A DNA stretch of 64,000 nucleotides from Rosellinia necatrix (lineage: Eukaryota; Ascomycota; Sordariomycetes; Xylariales; Xylariaceae): positions 4,030,001 to 4,094,000 of the forward strand of contig JAGYVD010000002.1 in assembly GCA_021209875.1 (NCBI GenBank), read 5' to 3'. Below are positions 11,711 to 21,819 of the stretch, in pieces. A model generated the notes under the pieces. That model did no database searches and was not told where the DNA came from. It saw only the letters and a program-made list of their open reading frames with translations. Each line of letters starts with the position of its first letter. Positions within the stretch are counted from its first letter, which is position 1. The position numbers were made by a program, and so were the translations under genes.

Positions 11711-12306
11711 TTACAAGCGCTTGTCCACCACGATGAGATGATAACCCCAGTCTGTCTTTGCTTCCCCAATATGAACAATTCCGTTCTCTGTCGGCTGCAG
11801 CGCATACGCAACTTTTTCGAAGTCAGGATGTAGCGAGCCTTTCGTTTTTACTCCGAGAGAGCCGCCTAGGTCATGGTGAGCGCCGGGTCATGGTATGGAG
11901 CGTGATGTAGATGTAGACCCTCACCCTGGCCAGGCTTGTCCTCTGAAAACTGTTTAGCCACGTGAACAAATACGGCATGTGTAGGTGCCTTGGTCTTCGT
12001 CTTCGGATCCAACTTTCCTGTTGGCTCTGCCCCGGACCCCGAACTACCCTCCTTCGGCTCTCCTCTCGTGAGACGCTGGATCTCGGCGAGGGCCTCCTCT
12101 TTCCTCGCATGCTTCGAACACTGGGGGCGTCACCAATTACCATGATAGGTCTGCTATCACCAATAGAGACTAAGACTTACGAGAATGTGTCTGACTTCAA
12201 TTTTCTGCCCACCTTTCATCTTGCCACCGCCCTTGTCTTTGTCTCCATCTCCGCCAGACTTACTGTCGCCCTTAGGTTTACTGCTGTTGTTCTTCTTAGC
12301 ACCCAT
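11711..12306 (-). CDS. Parvulin-type peptidyl-prolyl isomerase (Par14/PIN4-like)
   Basis: Three exons, 12306-12181, 12120-11925 and 11865-11711, give 158 residues. Seen: a short basic, Gly/Lys-rich N-terminus (MGAKKNNSSK), then IEVRHIL-CSKHARKEEAL, VAKQFSEDKPGQGGSLG, KTKGSLHPDFEKVAYAL and a C-terminal DWGYHLIVVDKR. This is the single rotamase domain of the Par14 class; it lacks a WW domain and the phosphate-binding loop of Pin1, so a phospho-specific role is unlikely. The basic N-terminus resembles Par14 proteins that bind nucleic acid and pre-ribosomes. An approximately 35-residue charged insertion follows the first helix. The acceptor at 12121 was preferred over one 9 nt downstream because it restores the conserved C-x-K-H motif. 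Introns are 60 and 59 nt. Confidence 0.88.
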
Positions 12307-12668
12307 GGTCGGTTATTATTATGTATGATCGATGATCAATGATCAATGATCGATGATCAATGGCCGTAGCAACGTGACATAGAGAGGGGTGGTAAGAAGA
12401 GAGAGGAGGGTACGTATATTTCACCCCCGCCCCACTTCAGCGTGTCCACGAACCCGCATATGTAGTATGCGCATATAACCGTTTATGGTTATACATTATC
12501 GAGACGCTGTAGTCAACTAGAATATGCCATATGGAGTATGTTGTCCATGCATAACCACATGGTACACATACTCCATGGTACATATACTATACATACCTAA
12601 CTACCCATGTACATGGCACCACTCAAGTTAACTTAACAGCAAGATCATGACAGCGACTTTGGCATTAA
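12307..12668. other. Short intergenic region with GATCAAT repeats
   Basis: Leader of the parvulin gene and downstream DNA of the dioxygenase gene. Near 12326-12362 a run of GATCRATGATCAAT units forms overlapping short inverted repeats just upstream of the parvulin ATG. ATGTAC/CATGG-rich DNA follows at 12480-12620. Confidence 0.5.
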
Positions 12669-14392
12669 CTAGTTCCAAGGGAGCCCAAGAGCTTCACGGC
12701 GTCCCTTCGAGGCGGGATCAAGATACGGTACCTCACCAATGCCCGATGCTCTTACGCCAACCCGTATCCCGTCGGCAAGATGCGTGTCAGGCTATCAAAA
12801 GCACAAAGATGTGTCAGCGGATTGGACCTGTATCCTCCCTGTTCGAGGGGGGGATGAAGGCGCGACCTACTGTGGCGGCATGCAACGTGCACGGGTTGCT
12901 CCAGATTGCACAGGCCTGCTTCGTCCAATGCATGCGGGCGATGCAGTCGTGGTTGCGCGTGATCAGTCGCATGATGTAGTCTCGAATCATCGGATCCTCG
13001 TCACTTCAACGCCCGGGTCAGCTATCTGTCGCCATTCCAAGTATTTCGAGGCTGTCAAGAGGCCTGTCTCTATGGCATGATTCGTCGGTCGAGGACCCTC
13101 CCCTGCACCCTCGAAGCCGCCGTGATGTGGAAAGTAGAAACCCGAGGGCCACCTACCGGGCATGGACACCGTTGATATGCGACACGTGTAGCCCGACGCC
13201 CGCGAATAGGCTCTTCCATCCGGTGACCGGGTGCGTCCGCACGACCGGGTGTGACGGCGAGAATTCGAAGTCCTTGTTCAACGGCGAGCCCCGGGGCGAG
13301 GTAACTTCGTATCCACCGGCCTCGCAGGCCGATTTTAAGATGGGCTGCGCGCATGTCGCCGTCAATGTCTCAAGGTACGAACGAAAGGATGGCGAAATTC
13401 GGTCGTAACTTTTGATCTTGGTTAGTGGGTGCGCGGCTTGTGATATACGGCGGCCCCGGCTGCCATCTGGCATTCTTCTAGCGAAGAGCAGGGGAGGGGA
13501 CCTACAGTTCGTACCCCGAACACCAGAGAGTATCGCCCCCCGATGGTGGCGTGTCCTGCATACGCAGGAAACTGAAGTCCGATGGGCAATTCTCAAACAG
13601 ACCTTGCAAGTTTAGAAATAGATTTCGTGGAACAAGAACGAAAATGGCTTACTATCGCTATGCCACTCGCGAGAGAGATCTCGAGGCTCACTCGACGCAC
13701 GCAAGAAGCTTGTTTTATACAGCTTCTTCATCGCCTCCGAGTTTATCACATATCTCGATCATTTCGGTTAGTGCATATTCTAACTACGCGCGAGAACCAG
13801 GAAGAAACGTCGCAATCGTGTATGAAGTACATACATGTTCGGATCCGAGGTCCCATCAGCCATCGGTAGGTTGTTCGGGTCATTGTACAGGGGATGGACA
13901 TGTAAGCCATGGCCCTCTGGGCGTCCAGTTAACTTGCCCAGCATATACGTGACGTGTTTCTGCTCGTCAATCGTGAGGTCACTTTGGGGCGCCCGGAAGA
14001 ACACTGTAACGTTAAGCGGTATCAGTAAACGGCGCGCGATGTACATCGATATCGGTGATCTGGCAGTTTCCGGGGTCACATATTAAGCCCCAATACGACA
14101 CGGCCCTTCTACGTAACCACGAAGGAAGGAAGAAAGTTATCAGCTACTTACCGACGCCGCGTTCGCATATCGTGATGGCGAGGTCTCGTAGCTGCTGATC
14201 TGAGTTCGGAGCAGTAAGGATATCTTTGATTTTAGCTGTTGGGTATTCACGTCCGATGATCGGCGTCACATCTACATATTCTAGATGATCGATCGACCCA
14301 GAACCCTTCAGCGGCTCTCGTCGTAGCTTAGGAGCTGGCGGTGTGTGCCCATTCAACTGGTTGGCGTGGTTTTCGCTCTGTGGTGTGATCAT
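12669..14392 (-). CDS. TfdA/TauD-family Fe(II) 2-oxoglutarate dioxygenase
   Basis: Seven exons: 14392-14152, 14003-13835, 13753-13653, 13602-13506, 13408-13157, 13003-12871 and 12791-12669, giving 371 residues. Seen: EYVDVTPIIGREYP, RDLAITICERGVVFFR, MLGKLTGRPEGHGLHVHPL, the H-x-D iron motif in REWHSDS, PPSGGDTLWCSGYEL, SHPVVRTHPVTGWKSLF, a distal histidine in CTLHAAT, and RASGIGEVPYLDPASKGRREALGL at the C-terminus including the arginine expected to bind 2-oxoglutarate. The family hydroxylates small acids such as taurine, alkyl sulfonates or aryloxy acids; the fungal substrate cannot be deduced. Usual fungal members have Asp-Asn-Arg before the distal histidine, but here it reads IWSNPCTLH, a notable change. 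All introns are 50-153 nt with GT-AG ends and the frame stays open throughout. Confidence 0.82.
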
Positions 14393-15030
14393 GGCTACAG
14401 CGATGTCGTTTGAGCCTTGCTACGGCCCAAGTTTTCAAAGGCGATATCAAGCGTTTTCAAGATATGAAGTTTTGGACTTCACATTAAGGAGAGGTTGAGA
14501 GCTTAATGTGAGTGAATATTGGTTTAGTACGGATATAGCCATTATCCCATAGCATATACAGGGCTAGCCATGGCATAGCAGCAGGTTTTATCATAGGTAT
14601 TAATTAACTCCAGGACTATAGATACAATTGCCGGTTCTCTAGGTTGAATGTCACTTCCTTCTCCGCACTCCACATCTTTACCCTATCATTTTCATAAGTA
14701 TGTACTCCAAGTCTACATGATCACTCCGCAACTTGCCAGGGGTATATCCTCGCCAGATATTCCCTAGGTGCTATTCCGCCCGTGGAAGTACGTCGCCATT
14801 GGATACCGTTGCTGTGAATGCGACATGGCTTTGGGGATGTGGCCAGGGTGACATGCAGACCGTCAGGGTCCGCTCATGGAGATTATCCGACAGAGATATG
14901 AAGAGGCAGAGCTTAGTTGGCTAATACAAGAGCAGCTCATACGAACGATTGTCGATTGCGGATGTCATTTCATCTCCAGCCGCCTCAACAACAGACAAAT
15001 AAAGTGACAGGAGTGTAAGGCCGTGAAAAT
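14393..15030. other. Intergenic, divergent promoters
   Basis: Between the dioxygenase (minus) and the sugar transporter (plus), which therefore could share upstream control. No gene or distinctive element recognised. Confidence 0.4.
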
Positions 15031-16984
15031 ATGTTTGGTGCTACGATCTCCGCGAATCCTTTGAAACTCGATGTGAGAAGTCACATCAAGTGCATCTCGA
15101 TATGCTTCATCGCAACAATATCCACCTTTCAATATGGTAATTCCACTTCCCATACAGCTCAAGGTACGTACGTACATGAGGCTAAGGACGCCCAGGACTT
15201 GACTACGCCCTCGTAGGCGGTTTCCTTTCGTATGTACGCAGGCCCTGGCGGGATGCTGCCGTGCTCGGAGAATTGACTAGTGTGAATAGCATGCCAGGCT
15301 TCTTGAGAGTATATGGGTATTATGATACTGAGCTTCAGTCCTGGAACATCGACGTATGCACGGCCATAATCACACCCTGGGGACCCTTGACTAACCTCCT
15401 TAACAGCCGACAGTACAGCAGCTCATATCAAGCCTCATGACAATAGGGACCCTTTTTGGCTCGATTCTAGTTGGCCCGTTCAGCAGTAGGTTTGGGAGGA
15501 AAGCTGGGCTCTGGGCCGCCTCGTTGCTCAATTTCGTCGCAACCGCAATTATGCTGGGAACTACGAGTCTCGGGTCTCTCTACTTTGCTCGTTTGCTACT
15601 CGGTATGTCTTTTCACGCAAAGCTCGCCCTGTCTCATATGGTTCACACATCGAATAGGCATATCAGTGGGTTGGTTCCTTACCTTCTCGCAGCTCTACGT
15701 GCACGAAGTAGCCCCCGCCCATCTCCGGGGCATAACGTTCGCCGTGTACCAGTGCCAGCTGTCCATCGGCTCGATCGTCGGCGCGACGGTCGACTACGGG
15801 ACACACGACATGGAGAGCCGGCGGTCGTACCAGATCCCGCTGGCCGTTTTCTTCGTCGCCCCCGCCATCCAGTCGGTCGCGCTGTTCTTCTTCCCCGACT
15901 CGCCGCGGTGGCTGGCCGTCCAGGGCAGGGAGGCCGAGGCCGAGGCGGCGCTGCGCAGCCTCCGCAACGCGAGCATCGACGAGACCGAGCTACTGGCCGA
16001 GTTCAATGAGATCAAACAGTCGACGCGCGAGCAGGTCGAGCAGAACAAGAAAGCCTTGTTTTTGGAAATGTGGCGAGGGACGAACCTTCGACGGTCGTTG
16101 CTTTCCATTGCCGTCGTGTGCTTCCACTCTGCTAGTGGTCGGCCACCCCCTTTTTTTTTTTTTTTTTTTTTTAAATGATGGTCTAGTGTGAAAACTAACA
16201 TGATGAATGGCATAGGCTCCTCGTGGGTCAACATCTACACGACCTACTATCTCGAGATAGCAGGCGTCTCGAATCCTTTTGCCTTCTCTATCCTAATAAC
16301 CGGCCTGGGGCTCATTGCCGCCATTGTCAGCTCGCTATTCGTGCGGCATATTGACCGACGAGCTATCATGATCATCGGCGCTTCGATATGCGGGCTTGCA
16401 CAGCTCACACAGGCAATAGCTTGGACAATTAGTCCGGGGTCGACGGCAACCGGCCAAGTAGTCGTCACGTTCATAGGACTATTCGTCTTCTTCTACGTGG
16501 CTTATGGTGAGTCCTGTCAAACACTACTACTGATGTAGCGGAACCCAGTTCTGACACCTCCTCCCTAGCCCCGTTCGCGTGGCTTCTCGGCGGTGAGTAT
16601 CCGAATAGCGCGCTGCGTGGTTATTGCTTCGGGGTCGCCACTGCGTTGAACTTCCTCGGTAATTTTTTGGGCACGTTGACGGCACCGTATTTTATCAATC
16701 CGGCGAGCCTCGCCTGGGGCCCGAAATACGGATACATCTGGTTTGCCTCGAACTTCGTAGTTGTCGTGTTCGCGTATCTTTTCCTTCCGGAGACTCGGGA
16801 CCGGACGCTGGAGGAAATACACGAGATGTTTGAAAATAAAGTTCCAGCGCGTAAATTCAAGACGTATGTCTGTGTTGGCGTTGAGAATTACGCGGCTGCA
16901 GTGGGGAAAGTGTCGGTCCACCACGAAGAAACAGTGGCAAACGAAAGGGTTGCATCTTCAGGGGTTGACTCGGGGAAAGGATGA
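15031..16984 (+). CDS. MFS sugar transporter
   Basis: Seven exons: 15031-15136, 15196-15229, 15290-15353, 15407-15602, 15658-16137, 16216-16506 and 16569-16984, giving 528 residues. Seen: FQYGLDYALVGGFLSMPGF in the first helix region, GPFSSRFGRKAGLW (MFS signature A), YFARLLLGISVGWFLTF, LYVHEVAPAHLRG, the central loop starting FPDSPRWLAVQGRE, and the closing LPETRDRTLEEIHEMFE. These are the hallmarks of fungal proton-coupled sugar porters at the plasma membrane; the specific sugar is not predictable. Twelve hydrophobic segments fit the sequence. The 34-nt exon 2 is required to join QYG to SMPGFL. The fifth intron (16138-16215) holds a T22 homopolymer. Neighbouring DNA carries no regulator or hydrolase that would point to a substrate. 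Confidence 0.88.
16151..16172 (+). repeat. T22 homopolymer inside an intron
   Basis: Twenty-two consecutive T lie in intron 5 of the MFS gene, between the GTCGGC donor at 16138 and the CATAG acceptor ending at 16215. It acts as an oversized pyrimidine tract and is a likely site of length polymorphism or sequencing error. Confidence 0.9.
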
Positions 16985-17283
16985 CAGGGTTGGTGAATCA
17001 CCGCAAGGGGTACGGGAGCAACAGTGGCTAGTCACTGACGCCGAACGGTGTCTAAGGATAAAATACGTGTGATGAAATACGGGTTACTTCGTGGTAAATG
17101 ATGGGTATTGTATTTACTATCTCGACATTAATTATATCATCTCCGAACTGTGCCATGTATACTAAGCAGCACAGCGGCCCAAAACCATAAGCCATATGCC
17201 CAGCACGAATTTGTCGTCATCACTAACGCAGTTAATCCGTATAGCGGCGTATATCATGAGTATTCCATAAAATCCTTATTCCC

Positions 17284-18706
17284 TCATAGCTTCGCCAGCG
17301 CTAGCTTCAGGCCCATCTTCAGCAGGCTCTTCGTCGCCGGCGCCTTTATGGTTCTTGACCCGTATGGCGCCGACCTCCCCATCTTCGATGACAGTCCAGT
17401 GCCATTTGTATGGAGTGTCGTGTTGAAGTTGTTCAACAACCCTTCAATAAACGTCGAGTTGCCAAGCGTATCGCCCAGTAAGTCGGTGAGAGAGGCCTCT
17501 CCATTAGCACTGAAACTGCTGATGATGTCCCCTAGTAGTGTGATGACTGGCATCGATGCTATTAACTTCTTCTTATTCAGAACCTTCTCCACGTATCCGA
17601 TATGAACTCCGTTGACCATAGTGGAGTTTCCGGTAGCTCTTAATTCGATATTACCCTCGGCAAGAGGCCCAGCTTGGCTGTCTAGGATGGGTCCAATATT
17701 GGGTAAAAGCTCATTGAGGAAGAGCTCACCCTCGAAGGGGCAAGAATTGTTTCCAGGGGGTAGAACAACGTTGTAGATGTTGACGAAACCAAGCCTGATG
17801 TCACCGGAAAACAAGTCGAGGGTGAGATTACCAAGTCCAAGGGTCAGCACGCCCGCGTTAGGTAAGTTGAGCGTTCCCTTAATATTTACGCCGTCCTCTC
17901 TAGGGGGGAAGATAAGGCGCAGGGTTGTGATGCCAAAGCCGTGCAAGTAGTTGAGAGCCCCTGCTTTGATTGTCTTGTGGATGTTCGCACTCATCTTCAG
18001 CGCCCCCAGGTGGATGGTTGGTTTACCCTTTACGGACAATTCTGCCTCGGGCAAGTCAAAGATTTTGTCAAAGAACTTGACCAGCTCGGTTTCGTTGGTC
18101 ACTGTGACAGTCTGGTTCGTGACCATGACGGGCGTCTTATGGTTCACGTGAAGCTTTGGCAAAGTAACGCTCATGAAGGGTGAATAGACCGGGGTTTCCT
18201 TATTGTAGACAAACAAGGTTGTGGGATCAAGGTCTGCTGGTAATGGCGTATCTAGCTGCGTTTCTAGCGTCACCGAGAGTTCCGTCGGCGACAGCGCCCG
18301 GAATGTACCCCCGATGATGGGGAGTTTCTGCGCATCAACTATGTCCTGCGTAATCGCCGGAATGATCTTGGTGAACCTGGGTCAGGGTTAACGGCGCTGC
18401 GTCTCCTCCGAGAGCCTCTATGAGCACTTACAAGAGCGGGAGCAAGATGATGGCGATGACTACAGCAGCGCCTAAATACCACCACTTGAATTGGCCGCAG
18501 TGCCGCTTCACCTTCTCCTTCTTCGTTAGCGGGACCACCGGCGGTGTCTTCTCATGAACATGGTCGACTGATGAGGCCTCGTCGCTGCCTCTCCCCGGAG
18601 CATCGGATGGACCGTCGACGCCATCACCCCTGGCGCCGTGAATCGAAGCCGGAGGGCTGCTGTGGTCAAAGTGGGATCGCTCCTGGAACTGGGACTCGGT
18701 GGCCAT
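17284..18706 (-). CDS. DUF3712 single-pass membrane protein
   Basis: Two exons, 18706-18432 and 18376-17284, give 455 residues. Seen: a hydrophilic, Ser/Pro/Asp-rich N-terminus, a charged KKEKVKRHC segment, then one strong transmembrane helix (WWYLGAAVVIAIILLPLLF) around residues 75-93 joined over the intron to TKIIPAITQDIVD. The rest, about 350 residues, is predicted outside the cytosol and carries LEA-like beta features typical of DUF3712, for example VNGVHIGYVEKV and several NxT sites (NQT, NET, NLT, NST). Function of DUF3712 is unknown; the family is widespread in Pezizomycotina and expected in the secretory or vacuolar membrane system. ATG 18706 is chosen over an upstream in-frame ATG because the latter would start inside a 10-bp tandem repeat. 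The intron is 55 nt. Confidence 0.82.
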
Positions 18707-18720
18707 CTTCTCGGTGACAG

Positions 18721-18760
18721 TGACACACGTCGACACACGTTGACACACGTTGACACACGT
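18721..18760. repeat. Four tandem copies of a 10-bp unit, YGACACACGT
   Basis: Four head-to-tail units (TGACACACGT, CGACACACGT, TGACACACGT, TGACACACGT) lie 15-54 bp upstream of the DUF3712 start codon. On the sense strand of that gene they read ACGTGTGTCR, giving regularly spaced ACGTG cores one helical turn apart. Confidence 0.9.
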
Positions 18761-21700
18761 CTTCTATCTAACCTAGGTGGTGGCAGATGGTAGGACGGCA
18801 GGCGGACGGGGAGAAGGAAAGATGAGCGAGCACCCCGGGGATTGATCGGTAGTTAGGTATCATATCATAGCCACGAACGAGGAGACCAAGAGACCATCAG
18901 GTACTGCCGCGGCAATATGACACCATATGTGCCATCCCTCGAGGCCAGCTGCCATCGTCAGTGCACCATCTCATCTCTTCATCTTGTACACTACCCCCAA
19001 CACGCCTCCCCACAGTTCCACTTCCTAGTCTTATCCCCGCACACGAGATATCTTCTAACCCTGGTCGCGAACATGCAAGACCAAGGCAGTTGCAGGGGCC
19101 CCGGCTCGGTTGTCTTGCCACTCCCCAGGTCGCCGGCGGGTTCTCACTGGGTCCCGGCCGGTCACGCTCTCATCCATACTCGTTTGGGTCTGTGGCGATC
19201 CAAGACCGTTGTTCAATATTGTGTCTCCCTAGCAGCTAAAGTGGACTCTTCAGAAAAATTTTGATGGCTTCGATGGCGCCTTCGTGGGCTTTCAGGCCTG
19301 TGTACTTAGTCAGTCTCGGCGGGATTTATTGTCGATCCTCCGGTATGCAGTAGGCACATGGTCCAGCCTTCCTGCTAACGATAATAACTACGACAAACGG
19401 GGAAATGCGGTAGAAAGCTTAGTCTCTGGCTCAAATAGCACCGTGGCCATACTGTAGCAGTTCTGTTGCCGTATTCCAAATATATACTACGCACATAGTA
19501 AACAAAACATCTGAGCGTTTTGATCTCGAACGTCCAGATGTTCAAAACGTTTGGGTAGGGCAGCCACAAATGCCAGGGGTGAAGGCTCACATACTACGGC
19601 GATCAAAACATGCCCTGGGTACCTGACTCGATCGCACCATCCTGGGCTGCTGGTTTAATCTCACCTATAAGCACATATTGGAGGTCTGTGGGCGTTCTAC
19701 TGCAAGGCTCCCGCGGTACGTACTATACAGTACTACTATAGTCTGGTAAGGCTCGCGTTTCTCCATGCCAAGAGCTCGCGACATCGTACCCATTGAGTGT
19801 GTATAATCTCCCAGAATATGCAAGGCCAACTCCCACCCGTGCTCGCACAACGCCCAGGGCTGCGCTAACTGGTGCGTGTTTATGCGAGTCACATAACTAG
19901 CGTTCCATTATGTATATCTATATGTATGCACACATGTACGTATGTAGTTATGGATCACCCATCTGTACACTATGCATGTACAAGTACGTAGTAGTGTAGT
20001 ATGTAGTGTAGTATGTAGTGGGTGCACAGTAGTGTAGTGTAGTTACAATACACTACGCTATGTGCGAGTTTGGCGTGATGATGGATCATGGATCAGGGTT
20101 GAGCTAGGTTAGTTAGCTTGTCAACGCACGCCACCAAGGAACGCCCAAGGAAAAAAGCAATGCTCACCACCCTAGCGTTGGCCGGTATAGGAACCCGTGC
20201 CGTTAACTTCCACCGTTTGACCATATGTATGTTGGCAATGGTGTTGGGACGCGTCGTTGGGCTTAGAGTGCACCAGACTGGCACCGGGATGGTCTGGGGC
20301 TTCGTCTCAGCTTCCATCTCATTTCAGAGTAACTGCAAGTACGTATGTAGTTGTGTAGTGCAGCTACATAGTACCGCAGCAGTATCGAATTTTCATCAAG
20401 GATAGACGAATAACTAACCCTTGCCATTTCGGCTTTTGCTGCCCAGAACCATCAAATCAACACTAGGCTAGTTCAGCTCGACTAAACCACAGGACAGTAC
20501 ACCACAATAACTAGTGAGTGTACTTGTGGACTTACACGACCAAACCATAGCATCCATCCGTAGCCTCTCCTCACCCGCAGCTTCAACTACAAGTAATACA
20601 GCTCACAACATGTACTCCCACGTGGCCACGACGGTGTCTAAACTTGCGGGGTTGCCCTGTTCTGGTCACAATGCTTTCCAGGCATGGACTAGACAGAGAC
20701 CAGGTTGGGCGGCGTTGAACTAAATTGCCTCGGCAATGCAAGAAAACGGCTGGCAAAAATAACTGACATTAGCTTGTGAGACTGGGATGGGGATGCGAGG
20801 TGGGAGAAGAAAGCTAGTATTGACAGTAAGACAGACTCAGAGTAGTGTACCGGCTACGACTCTACTGCGTACACTATGTTGTTGATCCAAAAGAAGTTGG
20901 CTTGGCTGACGCGATCCCCTCTTCAAGCGAGCGGTCAGGAAGCCTTCTCCATCCAGTCTGCCCCGGCCCGGAAGTTATTCCCTCGGCTCTTCCAGGCGTG
21001 GAGGTGGAGGTGGAGGAGGGGAGGGGAGGGGGAGACAAGGCCTAGCTGTGACGTATCGACACTAAAACATGAAATATTTCTGCTGCTGAGATCTCTGAGC
21101 AGACCTCTGAGCAGACCTCTGAGCAGTCCTCTGAGCAACGGGAAATTGGTCTTGGGTGGGGACAAGACAATTATTGCCCACTTGGTTTAGCTTGCGAGCC
21201 CGGTCGAAGGACAACAGATACACTACGTCCATAAACAGACATTCCACCCGTATAGCTGGAGGGGGAGCTGGGGAAACCGGGACGGGCTAGGCCACATGCG
21301 TAGGCGGATGACAGGGTGAGCAGGGGATCTGGCCAGGGGAGCTCATTGCCCAATACGGAGGCATGACCAGATGTGGGAAAGGATCCTCCACATTCTCTGC
21401 ATCCTGCAGGACGAGACCACACAAGACTACACTATCAAGGTACACTATCAAGGTACAGAGGGACCAAGGTTAATCGGCAATGCGCCTGCTTGGCTCTCCG
21501 CACTGACAGACAGAGTACTTCCCCAATCTTCAACGGAACTTAGCGTAGTTGTATTACTAGTACCTGTGCCCTGACGACCGTCGATCATGTGTAAACGAGA
21601 CAGACGAGCGATGGAGGCGTTTCGTCTGCCCGGTCCGCGAGAATAACTATTATTGCCCATGTCCCATACCCTTGGCCCGTCTGGTTTCTTCGTCTTTTCT

Positions 21701-21819
21701 TATTCCGCGCCCATCTTTTGGTCGAGCTAGACGCGCTTCTTGAAGCTCATTGAGGAGTCTCAGCGTGGCCTGGCGGATAACAGCAACCCAGGACTTGTTC
21801 TCCATCGCCAATCACCACC
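18761..21819. other. 3 kb intergenic region
   Basis: No gene recognised on either strand. Contents seen: GTAGTGTAGTATGTAG-type simple repeats at 19920-20060 and a GGTGGAGG purine block at about 21000-21036. Two direct copies of ACTATCAAGGTACA-like sequence lie near 21430-21455. A 12-bp tandem repeat is listed separately. It separates divergent promoters of the DUF3712 and 19-residue-repeat genes. Confidence 0.5.
21093..21138. repeat. 12-bp tandem repeat CTCTGAGCAGAC
   Basis: Three full units and a partial fourth, with a GTC variant in the third, lie in gene-free DNA. Open frames across it in both directions simply translate the repeat and are not evidence of a gene. Confidence 0.85.
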
